Of a stretch of 64,000 nucleotides of DNA, positions 10,590-22,959 are shown piece after piece. How positions within the stretch are numbered: position 1 is the stretch's first letter; each line of letters opens with the position of its first letter. Under the pieces are notes generated by a model that saw nothing but the letters and a program-made list of their open reading frames with translations, had not been told where the DNA came from and made no database searches. The stretch is from Dermatemys mawii (Eukaryota; Chordata; Testudines; Dermatemydidae): assembly GCA_007922305.1 (NCBI GenBank), contig ML677341.1, forward strand, positions 70,928,421-70,992,420, in the 5' to 3' direction. The position numbers and the translations under genes are program-made.

Positions 10590-12727
10590 TAGGGTGACCA
10601 GACTGCAAGAGTGAAATATCAGGACACATTGGGTGAGCGGGGCAGGGTAGGGGGAGAAGAGAGCCACACAGCTCCCCTGCCCAGCACTCTCTGGATCCAC
10701 TATGCCCTGAACCCCCTGAACCCACTATGCCCAGAACCCACCTACCCCCCGCATAACCCTGCCACATTTTCACCACAAATGCACAGTGCTGTGCACACCA
10801 TCACCTCTACCCAGCACCCCCCCGCCCACAGCCCCACAACAGCTGCCCAGCACCCCGCACAGAACCCCCCACTCACTAGTTTCGCAATACACACAGATTT
10901 CTCCTCCCTCCCATTGCCCTTTTCCACAACCCCACTACCACAACTAAACAATGCCCCACACAGACCCCCACTGCCCAGTGCCCTGACACACACAGATCTC
11001 CCCCACTGCCCATCACCCCCCTTGTGCCACAGCACAAGGGCCATGCCTGCTACAGAAACACCCTGGGGCCCTGCCCCTTTTGCACCAGGCACACCAGATG
11101 TGGGCAGGACACTCAGCTTGGCAGCAGGATCCAAGTGCAGGGGGACTTACTGTGGGGGGATTCAGATGGGGGTAAGAGGGTTCAGGGGGGTGGTTAGAGG
11201 GTTCTGTGTGGGGCAGTCTGGGTGCAGGTAGCTCAGTGGGAGATCGGGATGCACAGGGAGGTTCCAGGTGCAGGGGCAATGTGAATCTGCAGGGGGAGGA
11301 CCAAGTGAAAGTGGAGGAGCTCAGTGGGGCGGGGAGAGTGCAGGGGAGGTGGGGTTCATTTGGTTGGGGGTCCAGGTGGTTGAGGTTCAGTGAGGAGAGT
11401 GTCTGGGGGGGGGGGGCTCATCAGGGTGGTACAAATGCAGGGGAGGTGGCGCTTGTCAGGGTGAGGGTATGATGGGCCTCCTTAAGAGGGGAGCCCAACG
11501 GCTGTCAAGGGGATCTGCATGCTGGGCCCCTGCTTCTCCCATCCCCTTCTCTTCCCCATCCCATGCCCCTTCCCCACCACTCCAACTCCTCCCTATGCCA
11601 CCACCTTCCTTCTCCATTGCCTCTTTCCCCCTGTCCCCGCTTCTCCCATCCTCTTCTCTTCCCCATGGTTTCATTTCCTCCCCATCCCACCCCTTCCTCC
11701 CCCTCTGCCTCTTTTCCTCTGCCCTCAGCGCACAGGAGGGAGTTCAACCAGCACTAAGACCCACAAGACGGTGTCCAGCTGCACAGTTCAGGGAGCTGAG
11801 CAGCACCTTCTGTTTTCAGCCGGGCTGTGCAGCTCTGCGGTCACAGAAATGATGGGGGGGCAGTGGCATGTGACCTTGCACCCCACGTGGCCCCTACCCC
11901 TTGCCTCTATTTGGGGGGCAATGCCCCCAAACTGTGCCATGAATATTCCCAATCACACCCCAACGCTGCAGGAGGGGGGACCTGGGCTGTTTTCATACCC
12001 CCTGGGGCCCAGGAGTAAACCCCACAGACCCCCCCACTGCCCAGCATCATCCCCACAGACCCACTCCCCCCACCCCACTCTCCAGCCCGCTGGGCAGGGG
12101 CTATTTGCCTTGCCTGGGCTGAGCCAGCATCACAGCTGGGGCCAGTCGGGGATCAGAGCTGGAGGGGGCTGCCCGGGCTCCCTCAGAACCCCCCCGCCCC
12201 CATGCTGGCCTAGAATGACCCGGCCCCTGCTCTGGTCCCAGGTGGCTCAGTACCGGGATGGAGCGAGATCGAGAGGGAGACGGAGCTGCACTGGGGAACG
12301 GGGCAGGCAGACCCCAGTGGGAGGTGGCCCCCGAGAGCCTCCCAGCCCAGCCGGCGGAGGAGGCAGGGGGGCGGGGATACCTGGGCTGGCCGCACAGCAG
12401 AGAGGAGCCAGCCTGCAGTGGGGGAAGGGGGGGGCTCCCTGCACGCTGCCGGCTCCTGCAATCCCCGCCCCCGCAGCTCTGATTGGGCAGGAGGGAGCCG
12501 GTGCAGCACGTGGAGACCCCTCAGCCTCTGTGCCTAGGGGCCGCCGCCGCTGCAGGCTCCTGCTGGCTCACCACGAGAGCTGCCCCAATAAGCGCCGCCT
12601 CACCAGCCCCAGCACTTTGGTGGTGATGGTGAGCGGTCCCCGATATCGGGACAAAGGGCGTCCCGACCAACGTGCAGTCTGGACGCGGGACAGATGTGTT
12701 AAAATTAGAAGGGTACGTCTGGTCACG
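10590..12727. mobile_element. 2.1-kb TIR element, GGTGACCAGAC termini, no transposase
   Basis: Left end AGGGTGACCAGACTGC and right end GTCTGGTCACGCT are inverted. CTAGTTTAGAT flanks it exactly at 10579-10589 and 12728-12738, though a few of these bases could belong to the termini (duplication 9-11 bp). The interior is C/G-rich low complexity: acccaccta/cccagcac stretches, a G12 tract at 11405-11416 and CT-rich 11520-11730. A long open frame at 11519-12736 is a by-product of low complexity, not a gene. Confidence 0.65.
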
Positions 12728-12954
12728 CTAGTTTAGATAGTTATCCTGGCCTAAAAGTGCTTTTGGTGGGATACCTTATTTTGCTTGGGGAACAGATATA
12801 AGCTATACTGCCAGGAGCACTTTTGCTGGGATAAGCTGTGTTCACAGTAGGAGGGTTTGAACACGTAGCTATACCATTCTAGCATAGGCCCTGACCTAAT
12901 TCCTGTTTTCTGACTCACAGTGACCCTCTTTCCTTCAAATCCCAACTTTTAGTA

Positions 12955-13015
12955 TAGCTTCTGGTGGTTCTGAGTGTTCACTGCCCTACACACACACACA
13001 TACACAAACTCACCC
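12955..13015 (+). repeat. CA microsatellite
   Basis: Short imperfect acacacacacatacac tract. Confidence 0.7.
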
Positions 13016-13461
13016 ATTGTCTGAAATTCTAGGTCCCCTAGGAATTGTGCACACTACACAGTGACTATCTGCCAACTACTTCTCAGAAAAGTTCCATGTG
13101 GCTAGGCAGATAACTAGTGCGGTGTGGAAGCAATGACATGAAGGAGAACAATACCTACCCCAAAGAATTGTGCTGAGGAGTAGTTCTAGAGTCTCTTAAG
13201 AGTGCTCTGAATGTAAATCAGTGTACAGATTATTTTGACCCTCAACAGAATCAGTCGGGAGATGAGATCAGAGCCCCAGAAAAAAGCAGCAATTTTACTA
13301 GCTTTTGAACTCTGATATTTCCAGTCTTCATCAAGTCACCCAAAACTGCAAAATCAGAAAGTGGTAAAAAGAGGGTTTTTTTAGCTTTAGGACCTTGGAA
13401 TCATTAGTCACAGAAAAGAATATACACAGAATTGATTTGCTTCTACTGATACAGTGTAGAA

Positions 13462-13721
13462 CGGTGGTTCTCAAACTTTTCAGCCTCACGGCCCTTTCTT
13501 TCTTCCCCAGCAGCTGCAGTGACCCATGTATGTCCACCAAAATGTCACCAAATAGAATGCTTCCACTTTCGGCAGCATTTCGGCAGACCTGCCGTGCACA
13601 TCAGAGTGTCTGCCGAAAAGCTGTCAAAACCAGAAGCGTTCTATTTGGCGGCACTTCTGCAGCACTGGGAGCTCACGACCCTCCTGGAAACAGCCCGCGA
13701 CCCCCAGTTTGAGAACTGTTG
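13462..13721. mobile_element. hAT MITE with 8-bp target duplication
   Basis: Termini cggtggttctcaaactttt and cagtttgagaactgttg are inverted. The flanking 8-mers GTGTAGAA (13454-13461) and GTGTAAAA (13722-13729) differ at one base, as expected for an aged hAT duplication. Non-coding, 260 bp. Confidence 0.8.
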
Positions 13722-13959
13722 GTGTAAAATGAGCATGGACTACGAAATGGAATTCTAACCTGATCCCTGTTCACACTACCAGATCATTTACACAAACAAG
13801 TGGAAGAATTAAGTGCCTTGAAGAAAAATGTTAATTCCCCTTTTTGACTCAAATTTGTACACAGATTTATTAAAGAAAGCACCCTGAGCTCACCATGACC
13901 AGAATTCAGACAGCCTAGACTGGGAGCTATTTAACAGTGACCTAAAGAAGAAGATCTAA

Positions 13960-16620
13960 GGGTATGTCTACACTGGCAGAATTACAGTGCCAGCAGTTAC
14001 AGCGGCACTCAGAGAGAGCTGAAGGGAAACTACTATTGTGTGTTCACACTGTCAACTGCCTGTGCAATAGCATGTTCACACTTGAGGTACTTGCAGCAGT
14101 ATTCAGGGCAGAGCATTGTGGGCAGTTATCCCACAGAACATTTCTTCCTCTTCTGCTGCTAAGGGTTGTGGGAAGACGGAGGGGGTCACGGGGCATCCTG
14201 GGTCCTGTCCTAATGCCCCATGATGCATTGCTTTGCACCCCAGCAATCCCTGTGCTTCCATCTGCATTAGGCATCATCTTTCAACGGTTGTGTAGCACAT
14301 GCTCTGCCTCCTTTGGGCTGCAGGAGCAGATCCTGAGCTGCTGACCACTATGCGCTCACTCTGACTAACACATCACGAGTGGCAGTGGAGTTATACCTTA
14401 AGCTACAAAGGTAAGAGGAGTGCAACATTGATCTTGCCACACATGGTAGCTACAACATGAGATTGCTTGTGGCATTCACAGACATGCTGATTACAATGGA
14501 ACACTGCTTTTGGGCTCGAGAAACAAGCACTGAGTAGTGGGATCACATTGTAATGTACGTCTGTGATGATGAACAGTGGCTGCAGAACTTTTGCATGGGG
14601 AAAGCCACATTCATGGGTCTGTGTGATGAGCTCGCCCCAGCCCTGAGGCACAAGGACACGAGAAAGCGAGCTGCCCTGACAGTGGAGAAGTGCATGGCAA
14701 TAGCACAGTGGAAACTGGCTACTCCAGACTGCTACTGATCGGTCACCAACCAGTTTGTAGTGGGAAAGTCGGTTGTTGGACTTATGTTGATGGAAGCGTG
14801 CAGGGCCATTAATCACATCCTGCTCTGAAGAAACATGACTCTGGGCAACGTATGTGACATGTGGATGGCTTTGCACAAATGGACTTCCCTAACTGTGGAG
14901 GTGATAGATGGAATGCATATTCCAATTCTGGCTCCAGACCATCTAGCCACCAAGTACATTAATCGGAAGGGGTATTTCTCAGTAGTTCTCCAGGCGCTCG
15001 TGGATCACTGTGGGCATTTCATAGACATTAACGTAGGCTAATCCGGAAATGTGTGTGACATATGCATCTTTCGGGACACTGGCCTATTCAGGAAGCTGCA
15101 AGCAGGGATTTTCTTCCTGGACAAGGTAGACAAGGTGTCTGGCATTATAATTAGGCAGCGATCTCACACACCCAATGCATGGACCCTGCCTGAGGTGGAG
15201 CGTGACCAACCAGATGCTGCCAAGTCATCTCTAGTTGCAGGCCATGAGGAGCAGGTCCTTAAAAGGGGAAGGGGACATGTGCTCAGGCTCTCTCACAAGC
15301 TTGTACCTCTCATGAAGGACCTTTGCCCAGACCGCCTGGCCAGTGGTCCGCTGTGTTGCATTCCATTGTGCTTTAGGAAGAATTACCTTCATCACACCGT
15401 CCATCGCTGCACTGTGGGACACTTACCTTGAAGGATCCTGACATCTCCAGTGCTGTGTCTGTCCTATGAATGTGAGTATACAAGTGTATGTGTGACCTCC
15501 CCCTCTCCCCCATGTTCTTTTGAGCTTAGCTTAGCTATCAGTATAATAAATGTGCTGCTTTCTGCCAAACTCTGGTGGGTCATTAGTCCTCCCTAACCTT
15601 ACTAGCTGGCCCAATTAAGGTTAACGTGGGGCATCTTGACAGCAGCAAGGAGCAGTTCAACAACAGGCTGAGCAAGTGCAGAATGACTGTTGAGTGTGCT
15701 TTTGGCTGTTTAAAGGCCCACTGGTGCTGCCTATATTGGAGGCTGGACCTAGCCAATGACAATATTCTTCTGCTTACAGCCGCATACTGTATGCTCCATA
15801 ATATTTGGGAAGGGAGTGATGCAAGCTTCACTTGGGACTGAAGCTCAGTGCCTGGAGGCTGCATTTGAACAGCCAGGGACCAGGGCTGTTAGAGAGACAC
15901 AGCATGGGGCCATAAGGATCAAGGATGCTTGAGGCAGAAATTTTGGTTGCTATGCTCAGGATTGCAGTGCTTGTAATGCTAGGAGGTGATTGGTGCACAT
16001 GATGCAATACGGGGGTTTAACATGATTGTATGTTGCTTGGCAGGGCTCTTTTTGCTTTCACTTAATAGAATAAAGATTGCTTTCAAACCAACACAATTCT
16101 TTTATTAAAAGATAACAACCAGAGGAGAGTCAAATGAAAAAATACATCAGCAGGGAGGGGGATGGGAGAAGAGAAGGTCCCAGGAGGAGGAGGTGGTGAT
16201 CCCAGGATGGCTAAAGATTTGTGTCCAAGGCTCATGTCTAGCCTTCGGTTCTGGAGTACAATATAGTGAGTGCTGTACTTCAGCAGGGCCAAACTGCTGA
16301 GGGATGGATGTTGAGTGCAGTGGGTAGTAGGAGTCCACACTGCTGGACTGTGAGGAGGGAGGAGTGGAAGGCTACGGGCAGAGACTGGAGCCAGGAGGTT
16401 GATAAGAGTGTGTTGGTGGTTTGTATGGAGCACAGGGGAAAGAGGTTTGTGACAACAGCTGTAAGGGAGGAAGGGTTCGGAGCTGCTGTGTTTGCAATGC
16501 TAGTAGCGAGGCATGTCTGCGTCGCACTCCATAATATTTAAGAGCTGCTCCATGGCTCATTCTGGTGTGCCACATTTCCCAAGAAAATATAAAAGTGCAA
16601 TAGAAGCATGTATAAAACAA
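13960..16620 (+). mobile_element. Broken PIF/Harbinger DNA transposon
   Basis: Starts with GGGTATGTCTACACTGGC after TAA, the 3-bp TWA target type of Harbinger elements. It carries a decayed transposase on the plus strand (see next entry), then AATAAA at 16069. A convergent minus-strand open segment (16,083-16,620) probably represents the second, DNA-binding ORF typical of the superfamily. I could not find the right inverted terminus, so the 3' border is approximate and the element is probably truncated. Confidence 0.65.
14553..15841 (+). pseudogene. Harbinger transposase remnant (HARBI1-like)
   Basis: Three same-frame pieces (14553-14738, 14835-15041, 15051 onward) and a shifted piece (15626-15841) add up to a DDE nuclease of the PIF/Harbinger family. 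Visible landmarks are VIDGMHIPILAP (first D), CDICIFRDTGLF (second D) and CRMTVECAFGCLKAHW (catalytic E). At least two in-frame stops and one frameshift break it. The stretch 15180-15600 does not fit the expected order and may be rearranged or inserted. It cannot make an active protein. Confidence 0.75.
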
Positions 16621-17299
16621 GTGACATGAAAGAATATTCCCCGAACAAAAGGCATATACAACAGGAGGAGACTGGAGAAAGGAGAGCGTGAGTTACTACA
16701 TTGTCCTTTCACCTCTGGAGACCTGAATTCCAATCCTATTTCAAATCACAAGTGAAAATGCTGATTTGTCTCAGATGATGCTCTGGGGATGTTCCATGTA
16801 GTTAGGCTTGAGATGTATCCGTAACTTACTGTCACTGTTGGCCATAGCTTTTACAACAAGCAGTGAAAGCTTCATTATTGTTTTGCTTCACTATTTGTTT
16901 CCAAGGAGGCTGGGTTTGTGTTCCTCTGGGGAATCCTGCCTCCAGGCACCTTGCCCTGTAAAGTCTGAGGCCTTTGCTGCAGCCATAGTAGGAGAGCAGC
17001 AGCCATGAGCCAAGACTCAGGAAGTCACATCCTCACATTCCTTTTAAATTATATCAAAACAATGTAATATCAGGCTGGTAAGAAGGCGCCATCACCAGTT
17101 AAGCAAGGAATCTCCTAAGATGTTTAAAGAAAACTTTGTTTGATGGCACTCTGTCTGGCCAGGAATCACTTATCAACAGTTGTGGATGTGAAATCTATAT
17201 TGTTTCTCTCTATGGTTTCTGTTTGCTTCTTTGTTTCGGTCACATCATTAATTTTACAAGATTTAAATCAACTAAGATGGTGGGGTATGAATAGGTACT

Positions 17300-18000
17300 C
17301 AAATTTCACTAGATAAACTGAGGTCCAAGAAGGAGACCAGCTGGAAAAGAAAAAGAAAGGAAAAGGAAAAATAATAATAGGAAGGAAAGACCTGAAAGAA
17401 GAACTCACCTCCCCCCAAAACACAACCCAAGAGCAAAGCTGCTAAGAATCCTCTGCATGACTGTGACGTGAAGCAACCAGAATCCACATCAAACTGAACT
17501 TGCCTGGGCAACAGGAAAAGTCCAACTGTGATCAGGATTGGTGAGCACAGCATTGTATGCTTAGCATGTGTATTTTGCTTGGTAATTGTTAATAAATAGA
17601 GAATAAGGATATTACTGTGTAAGGTTCTTTCACTGGTAAAAAGATCCTGGAAAACGCACAGATGAGCATACCCTGAGCCCTAGAAATGGTAACGGTGAGT
17701 ACTTAAATGAACCAGATTACGCCTGGAGCCCTAGGTCTTGGGTATGGGTGGTCCTGAGCCCTAGAAATGGAATAAGGGTTTTGCCCAGAGCCCTAGGAAT
17801 GGGAAAGGGTGTGGGTGTGTAAATCAACCAGGTTATGCCTTGAGTCCTAGGAGCTGACTAAAGGTGGGCGCCCTAGAGTGTGTGGATAACAGCCCCAAAT
17901 CTGCCACTGCTGCTATACCTGGAGGTCGGGTGCTTCAAGGCTAGTGAGGAGTGTTTGGAGGGCGGGGCATGACCTCCTAGTAAATGTACCATCGTTTTAA
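17300..18000 (+). mobile_element. Putative retroviral-type LTR with AGCCCTAG tandem motif
   Basis: Contains aataaataga near 17590 and five spaced copies of gAGCCCTAGgaatgg-like text (about 17676, 17727, 17755, 17788, 17842), with repeated aaccaggttacgcct phrases. I recognise this as an interspersed reptile LTR type. Borders and internal region were not found, so it is probably a solo LTR fragment. Confidence 0.45.
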
Positions 18001-18589
18001 ACTGGTACTGTAATTTGTTATCCTGGTGAGGTCTCAATACTTATCAATACATTTGCATGCTGCACCTGACCCACTTCATGTTTTTTCTCAACTGCAGGCA
18101 AACCTGCTGGAACTGCCAGCTGGAGAGAAGCAAGCGTGAACCTTCTGGGCAAAGGCTATAGGGCTACTCATGTCTGTAAGTCTTTACAGGATCAGGCTCC
18201 AACATTTCATATACCGATGTGACTACTCACCTGCATGGAATGTGTGCTGAGAAGTTTGAAGCTTTGCACTGAAATGAGCCATCTTGAGATAATGTTACTG
18301 GCTCAGGATACAGCTGAAGCAACTACAGTTACAGCATTATCCTGTTTACTTACAATATCCTGTTGCTCAGGCCACAAGAGGAAGAAGTCAGCTCTGTTTA
18401 CTTTGAATGCTGCTTGTTACTGTGACATTCCCAGGCTTCAGGGAGGCTGTGTTTGTTGTGGTATAAAGCTGAGTAAATGTGAAAGGAGATTCCTTTTGGG
18501 GTTCTCCATTATCTGACCGCGATTTCATGGGTGTGTGGATATTTTCCACAATGCTAACAGATACACATTTCCGGGACAGGGATATCAGT

Positions 18590-19050
18590 TTGTATAACTT
18601 TTGGTGGGGCCCAGAACGGGTCCAAGTCCTGCCCCACATCTTCCTTGTAAGCCAATATATAATTTTTAAAATAATGTAAAAATGGATTGGAAACTGTAAG
18701 TGTTTAACAGTTTCCCTATAGTGCACAGTATGAAGGAGTGTGGGGGGATGAGGGCTCTGGATGGGGGTGAGGATGAGGGGTTTGGAGTGTGGGAGGAGGC
18801 TCAGGGCTGGGTACAGGGTTGGGGTGAGGGCTGTGGGGTGGGGGCCAGGGATGGGTTCGGGGTGGGCTACGAGCTGGGGCAGAGGGTTGGGGTGCAGGAG
18901 GGTGAAGGCTCTGGCTGGGGGTGGGGATGACGTTAGGTGTGTGGGAGGGGGCAGAGGGTTGGGGTGTGGGGGGGATGAGGGCTCTGGCTGAGAGTGCAGG
19001 CCAGGGATCAGGAGTTTGAGGTGCAGACTCCCCCCAGCCCTCTTTGGACT
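18590..19050 (+). repeat. G-rich minisatellite-like block
   Basis: Imperfect units of the form ggggtgagggctctggctgggg repeat between 18720 and 19010. The strand asymmetry (G-rich plus) is strong. Such blocks form the interior of several MITEs in this window. Open frames on either strand are low-complexity artefacts. Confidence 0.5.
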
Positions 19051-21099
19051 GGCAGCAGAGAGCTCCAGGGGAGGGACCCCCCCCTTCCACCTGGCAGGAC
19101 ACTCATCCTGCACCACGGTCACTGCACGTGCTCCTAGAGCCCCTCTCAGGTCCAGGGAGTTACACTTCCCAGGAGCAAGAAATCCTCAGTCAAAACCAAG
19201 AGCGACAAGAATTCAGAGGGAAAACTGACAATCGACAAACCTTCCCACCCTCAACTCTGGAGAGAGATCTGGGGGTGGGGCAGAGATTTCATGCTGCATC
19301 CCTTCTCCCTTTCAGGAAAAGCCCTGAAAGGAGCTGCTCCCATGCAGCGAGAAGTCCTGCAGGCCACGGGGCAGCAGAAGGCTACATTGCACCCAGAGAG
19401 ACTGAGGGGAAAGAAGGGGGAAGGGCGAGGAGGAGAAGCGCTGAAGCTGTTTGCAGCGAGGAGACAGGAAAATAGCCCGAGTTTCTTCCCCCAAAGTGGA
19501 GATGGGGAGGGGTCGGAGTGCTCTGGCTACAGCCACAAAGAAGAGAAATTAGCAAAAAAAAAAAAAGAAAAGAAAAGAAAAGTGGAGGAGAGGAAGGGAA
19601 AGAAAAAGCCCAAAGCTGGCTGAGCAGCCACCTGGGGCTCCCTGAGCTGCTGCAGTCACTCACTCCTCTGAACCTCCATCCTGCCACCGCTGCTGCTCCC
19701 TTTTGTAGCCAGCCCGTGAGGGAGTGCAGAGAGGAGCGGCAGGGCAGCTGCCCACTACCCAGGGCACAGGCACGGACGCTCTGGGGGAGGCATGCGGGGG
19801 TGGCTGGCAGGGTCAGGGGATGCTCTGGAGGAGGCATGTGGGGTGCAGGCAGGGCCAGGAGACCCAGCCCCGAACATTGGTGGAGATGGGCCCCCATTCT
19901 CTGAATATTGCTGGAGCAGGGGCACCATGGGCCCCTATCAGCATCTCTGTTCCAGGATTCATCACAAAGTGCAGTGCTCTCATTGAACCTCTCTGAAAAA
20001 CTGCCCTGAAGCCCTGCATGGGCACGCTCCTTGGCTGCATGAGGATTCCCTGTGCAGAGAGGAATCCTCTCTGGTGGTGTATGGTTGCTGCAGCTCATAG
20101 GCTCTCCTGCCTCAGAGCTCTGGCTGCCAAAATAGGCCCTGGGGGTTGCTGACTGTTGGTGCAGAGTAAAATAGGCTGAGCTAATCTGTGCCGTGGACTA
20201 GCCCGGTGCTGAGCTGCCCAATGAATGGCACCTTTAGGGTCACATGTTCAAACAACACACCTTTATTCTAGTCACAACAAACACTAAATACACAGCGAGG
20301 TTCTGGGATACAATGGACACAGGTATCATCTGAGTACTGAGAAAAGCATCTCTGAACTTAGCACTGTTTGGCCAACTCTAATGATGTTCCCAAGCCCTGA
20401 GCTAGTGTTCTTGGCATTAATCCAGCTCGGGGAAGGGACAAATATTAAGTTGGCATAAGCAAAATGGATTTGATGGACAGCAACAAAGACAGAAGTTCTA
20501 GCCCCATCTGGGATGCAGCCCATAACAAGGCATGTGACATGATGGAATTTTTTTAAGGCACTTTACTTACTTTTAGCTTTTTAATTTTAGAGTAAACTTC
20601 TGCTTTTTGCTTTTGACTCCCAGTGGAACAACATCCCCCTTTACTTCCCCAGATGCTCTAGCATAGCCAATCCCTGACCTGTATTCCCTATATTTCCCCA
20701 AAGCTCCTAATCTGTGACTAGCAACGTTCAGCAGTACAGAACTGGAAGGAATTCCCTTGGGAGTTCATCAGCGCTGTTTCTTAAAGTGCGTCTGAACTGA
20801 GTAACACAAATCCTTCCCCTTTTTAGTTTTCCATTCTGGTCAGACATCACCTTAATTCCGAAGAAGTCAGATGATTCAACAGTTATGTTTTTTTATGTCT
20901 GAAATTTGTTGACAATCAAAAAATGAAAAAATTCAAAAAGAATTTGTTGTGTTGTGCCTTCTTTAGCTGTCACTCAGAGGTCCCGGAAATCCACAATGTG
21001 TCTTTCAGGACAATGTGAGGCTAAACTCCCTTGCCCAGTATACACTTCTGCTGCATTTTCAGAGCACTCCTTCCAAACGGTTTTGCCAGGACTGAAATC
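19051..21099. other. Intergenic, no gene recognised
   Basis: Purine-rich runs near 19550-19620 and long open frames on both strands around 19.0-20.1 kb come from biased composition. No splice-supported exon was found, and CYREN, expected between AGBL3 and TMEM140 on the plus strand, was not recognised. Confidence 0.4.
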
Positions 21100-21496
21100 C
21101 TAATCCTGCAGGGTATCTGATGTGAAGCCACTCATTTCCCAGTGTTGGTGTCCTGTCTGAATGGAGCCTGGCTGGCTGTATATTTTAGCTTGTAAGGTAC
21201 CATTTTTCACAACATTTGTATCAATTTCTAAGCCTGACAGGAAATTCACCCAGTTACGACTGGAAGGTCTTGTAAGGAGAGTCTGCGACCCAGGCTCCAG
21301 AGTTTTTCTCTTAGCCACAGCCTTGGTCTCACTATCACACAAGCAGCCCTTTGCTGATGTCTTCTTTATGGCACATAGCAAAGATGATGGATGGAATGTT
21401 TCTCTGTTGTCATGTTGGGACAGTAAAATCATTTTGCTTGATAATGTAGGCCTGGCCATGTTCCCTTTTATACTTGAACAAGTTGCCAGGTCTCCT
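21100..21496 (-). CDS. Candidate alternative terminal exon of AGBL3
   Basis: A 397-nt open segment follows a strong acceptor (TTTTGTTTTTCTGTACAG) and ends in TAG at 21100. The peptide (GDLATCSSIKGNMARPTLSS to WEMSGFTSDTLQD) is polar, has no low-complexity or transposon signature, and contains Cys-rich CAIKKTSAKGCLCDSE. It could be the true last exon of AGBL3, an alternative 3' end, or an exon of an unrelated gene. No AATAAA was found in the next 200 bases. Confidence 0.4.
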
Positions 21497-22959
21497 CTGT
21501 ACAGAAAAACAAAACATGTCAGACAATGCCTTACCTGTATGTCAGTCCATCCTATTCAACTTGTATTATAGACATGTATACAAAATACCATCTGGGGGCT
21601 ATGTCCTCCAATTCCACCCATCTAATCAATCTATCTAGAATTCTAGGTATTTTACAAATTCTTTATTGTAGTTAATAACTCTCTCTAGCAGTATAAAAAT
21701 ATAATCAAAGGAGATTTCTTTTACTACTGGCTAAATCCAGTGCTGGCTACACTCAGTTGAACTGCTCAGTACCAGGTTTTGACTTAGTTTTGGTGTACAA
21801 ACCATTGAGAGGTAGAGATAAAGAAGAGGTAACGAGAGGGCAGTCCTAGCCAAATTGCATGCTGGGTAACGGAACATGTTGAGAAATTTAAATAGCTAGA
21901 GTTCAACTGGATATGAGATATTTTTCACTTCCTGTGCTAAACTGTTGAATAGTATCACGGCTCATAAATGGTTGCAAATCAACTCACAGGTGTCCACTAT
22001 CAACAAAATGATACCTATGCACAGATTTTGTATGATTGTAAAGTGCTATGATTCTTCTGGATGACAGGTGATGATTATTATAATCTATATGGCATATGAC
22101 CCTCCAATTTATCAACCACAGATCAAGAGGTATGCATGTCAGTCTCAAAAGATAGGCTGAGTGGCTGGGTGAATAAACCTCTCAACGTATATATCAGGGA
22201 TCAAGAGTCAAGATCAGCTTGAGATGCCAAACAAAAATGAGGGCTACGTTCTTAGCTCAATTCCCACTGGACAGGAGTTTGCATTACAAACAACAATGCA
22301 TATAATAGACCACAAGCCAGTGGAAGGTTCTACTCAGGAGAGACTCAGAAGTAAGCTCATGCGCAGTGAGATCGGAGAGATCCCTGAGAGGGTGAGATTC
22401 CTCATATTTCAATTGCTTAGCTATGTATGGCTTAGAAATAAAGCAAGAACTTTTGCTTCTGTTAGTGCTGACACCCTCGTTGTTCATGCCATAACGTACA
22501 TTCGATATATCACTGACTGGAAAGGCAAGTTTAGTAACAGGACTCATCTTCACCTACCGATGCTGGCCAAAGGATTTTGGCTGTGGTTCACCCTCATGCC
22601 ACTTTTCATTGGCTTGCCTGCTCTTTGCACCAGGCACTATAGGGAGAGAAAGTTGCAATGATTCTTGTGTCTGGCAGGACTTGATTATCCTAACATTTGC
22701 TTCTTGGTTTGTTCTCCTGATTCGGCCGGATCTTGCACTTCTCAGCAGTGGCCTGTTCTTCAGTTTTCTTTCTTCCCTGCTTGAAGTGCTCTTTGCATTG
22801 TGATCCAGATCTGGGCCAAAAAGTAAAAAAAAAGCTACACCACATCAGCTATGGTTTTAGTGAAATGGAAACCTGCTCGGATAGTTTGGAAAGTCTGGCA
22901 GCAGTGAGTGCATCCAGGATGAGAAGTGATCTACAACACGCTTTATAGCCTAATATACT

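Noticed and set aside
10611..11231. 206-codon plus frame
   Set aside because: Pro/His/Thr-rich low complexity inside the 10.6-kb element.
11519..12736. 405-codon open frame
   Set aside because: C/G-rich low-complexity sequence inside a TIR element; Pro/Ser/Arg-rich text with no domain, and open in several frames.
18388..19122. 244-codon minus frame
   Set aside because: Most of it is the complement of the G-rich minisatellite (HPNP-type repeats); the rest shows no domain.
19382..20098. 238-codon minus frame
   Set aside because: Overlaps long frames on the other strand; composition bias from a purine-rich tract; no splice or domain support.
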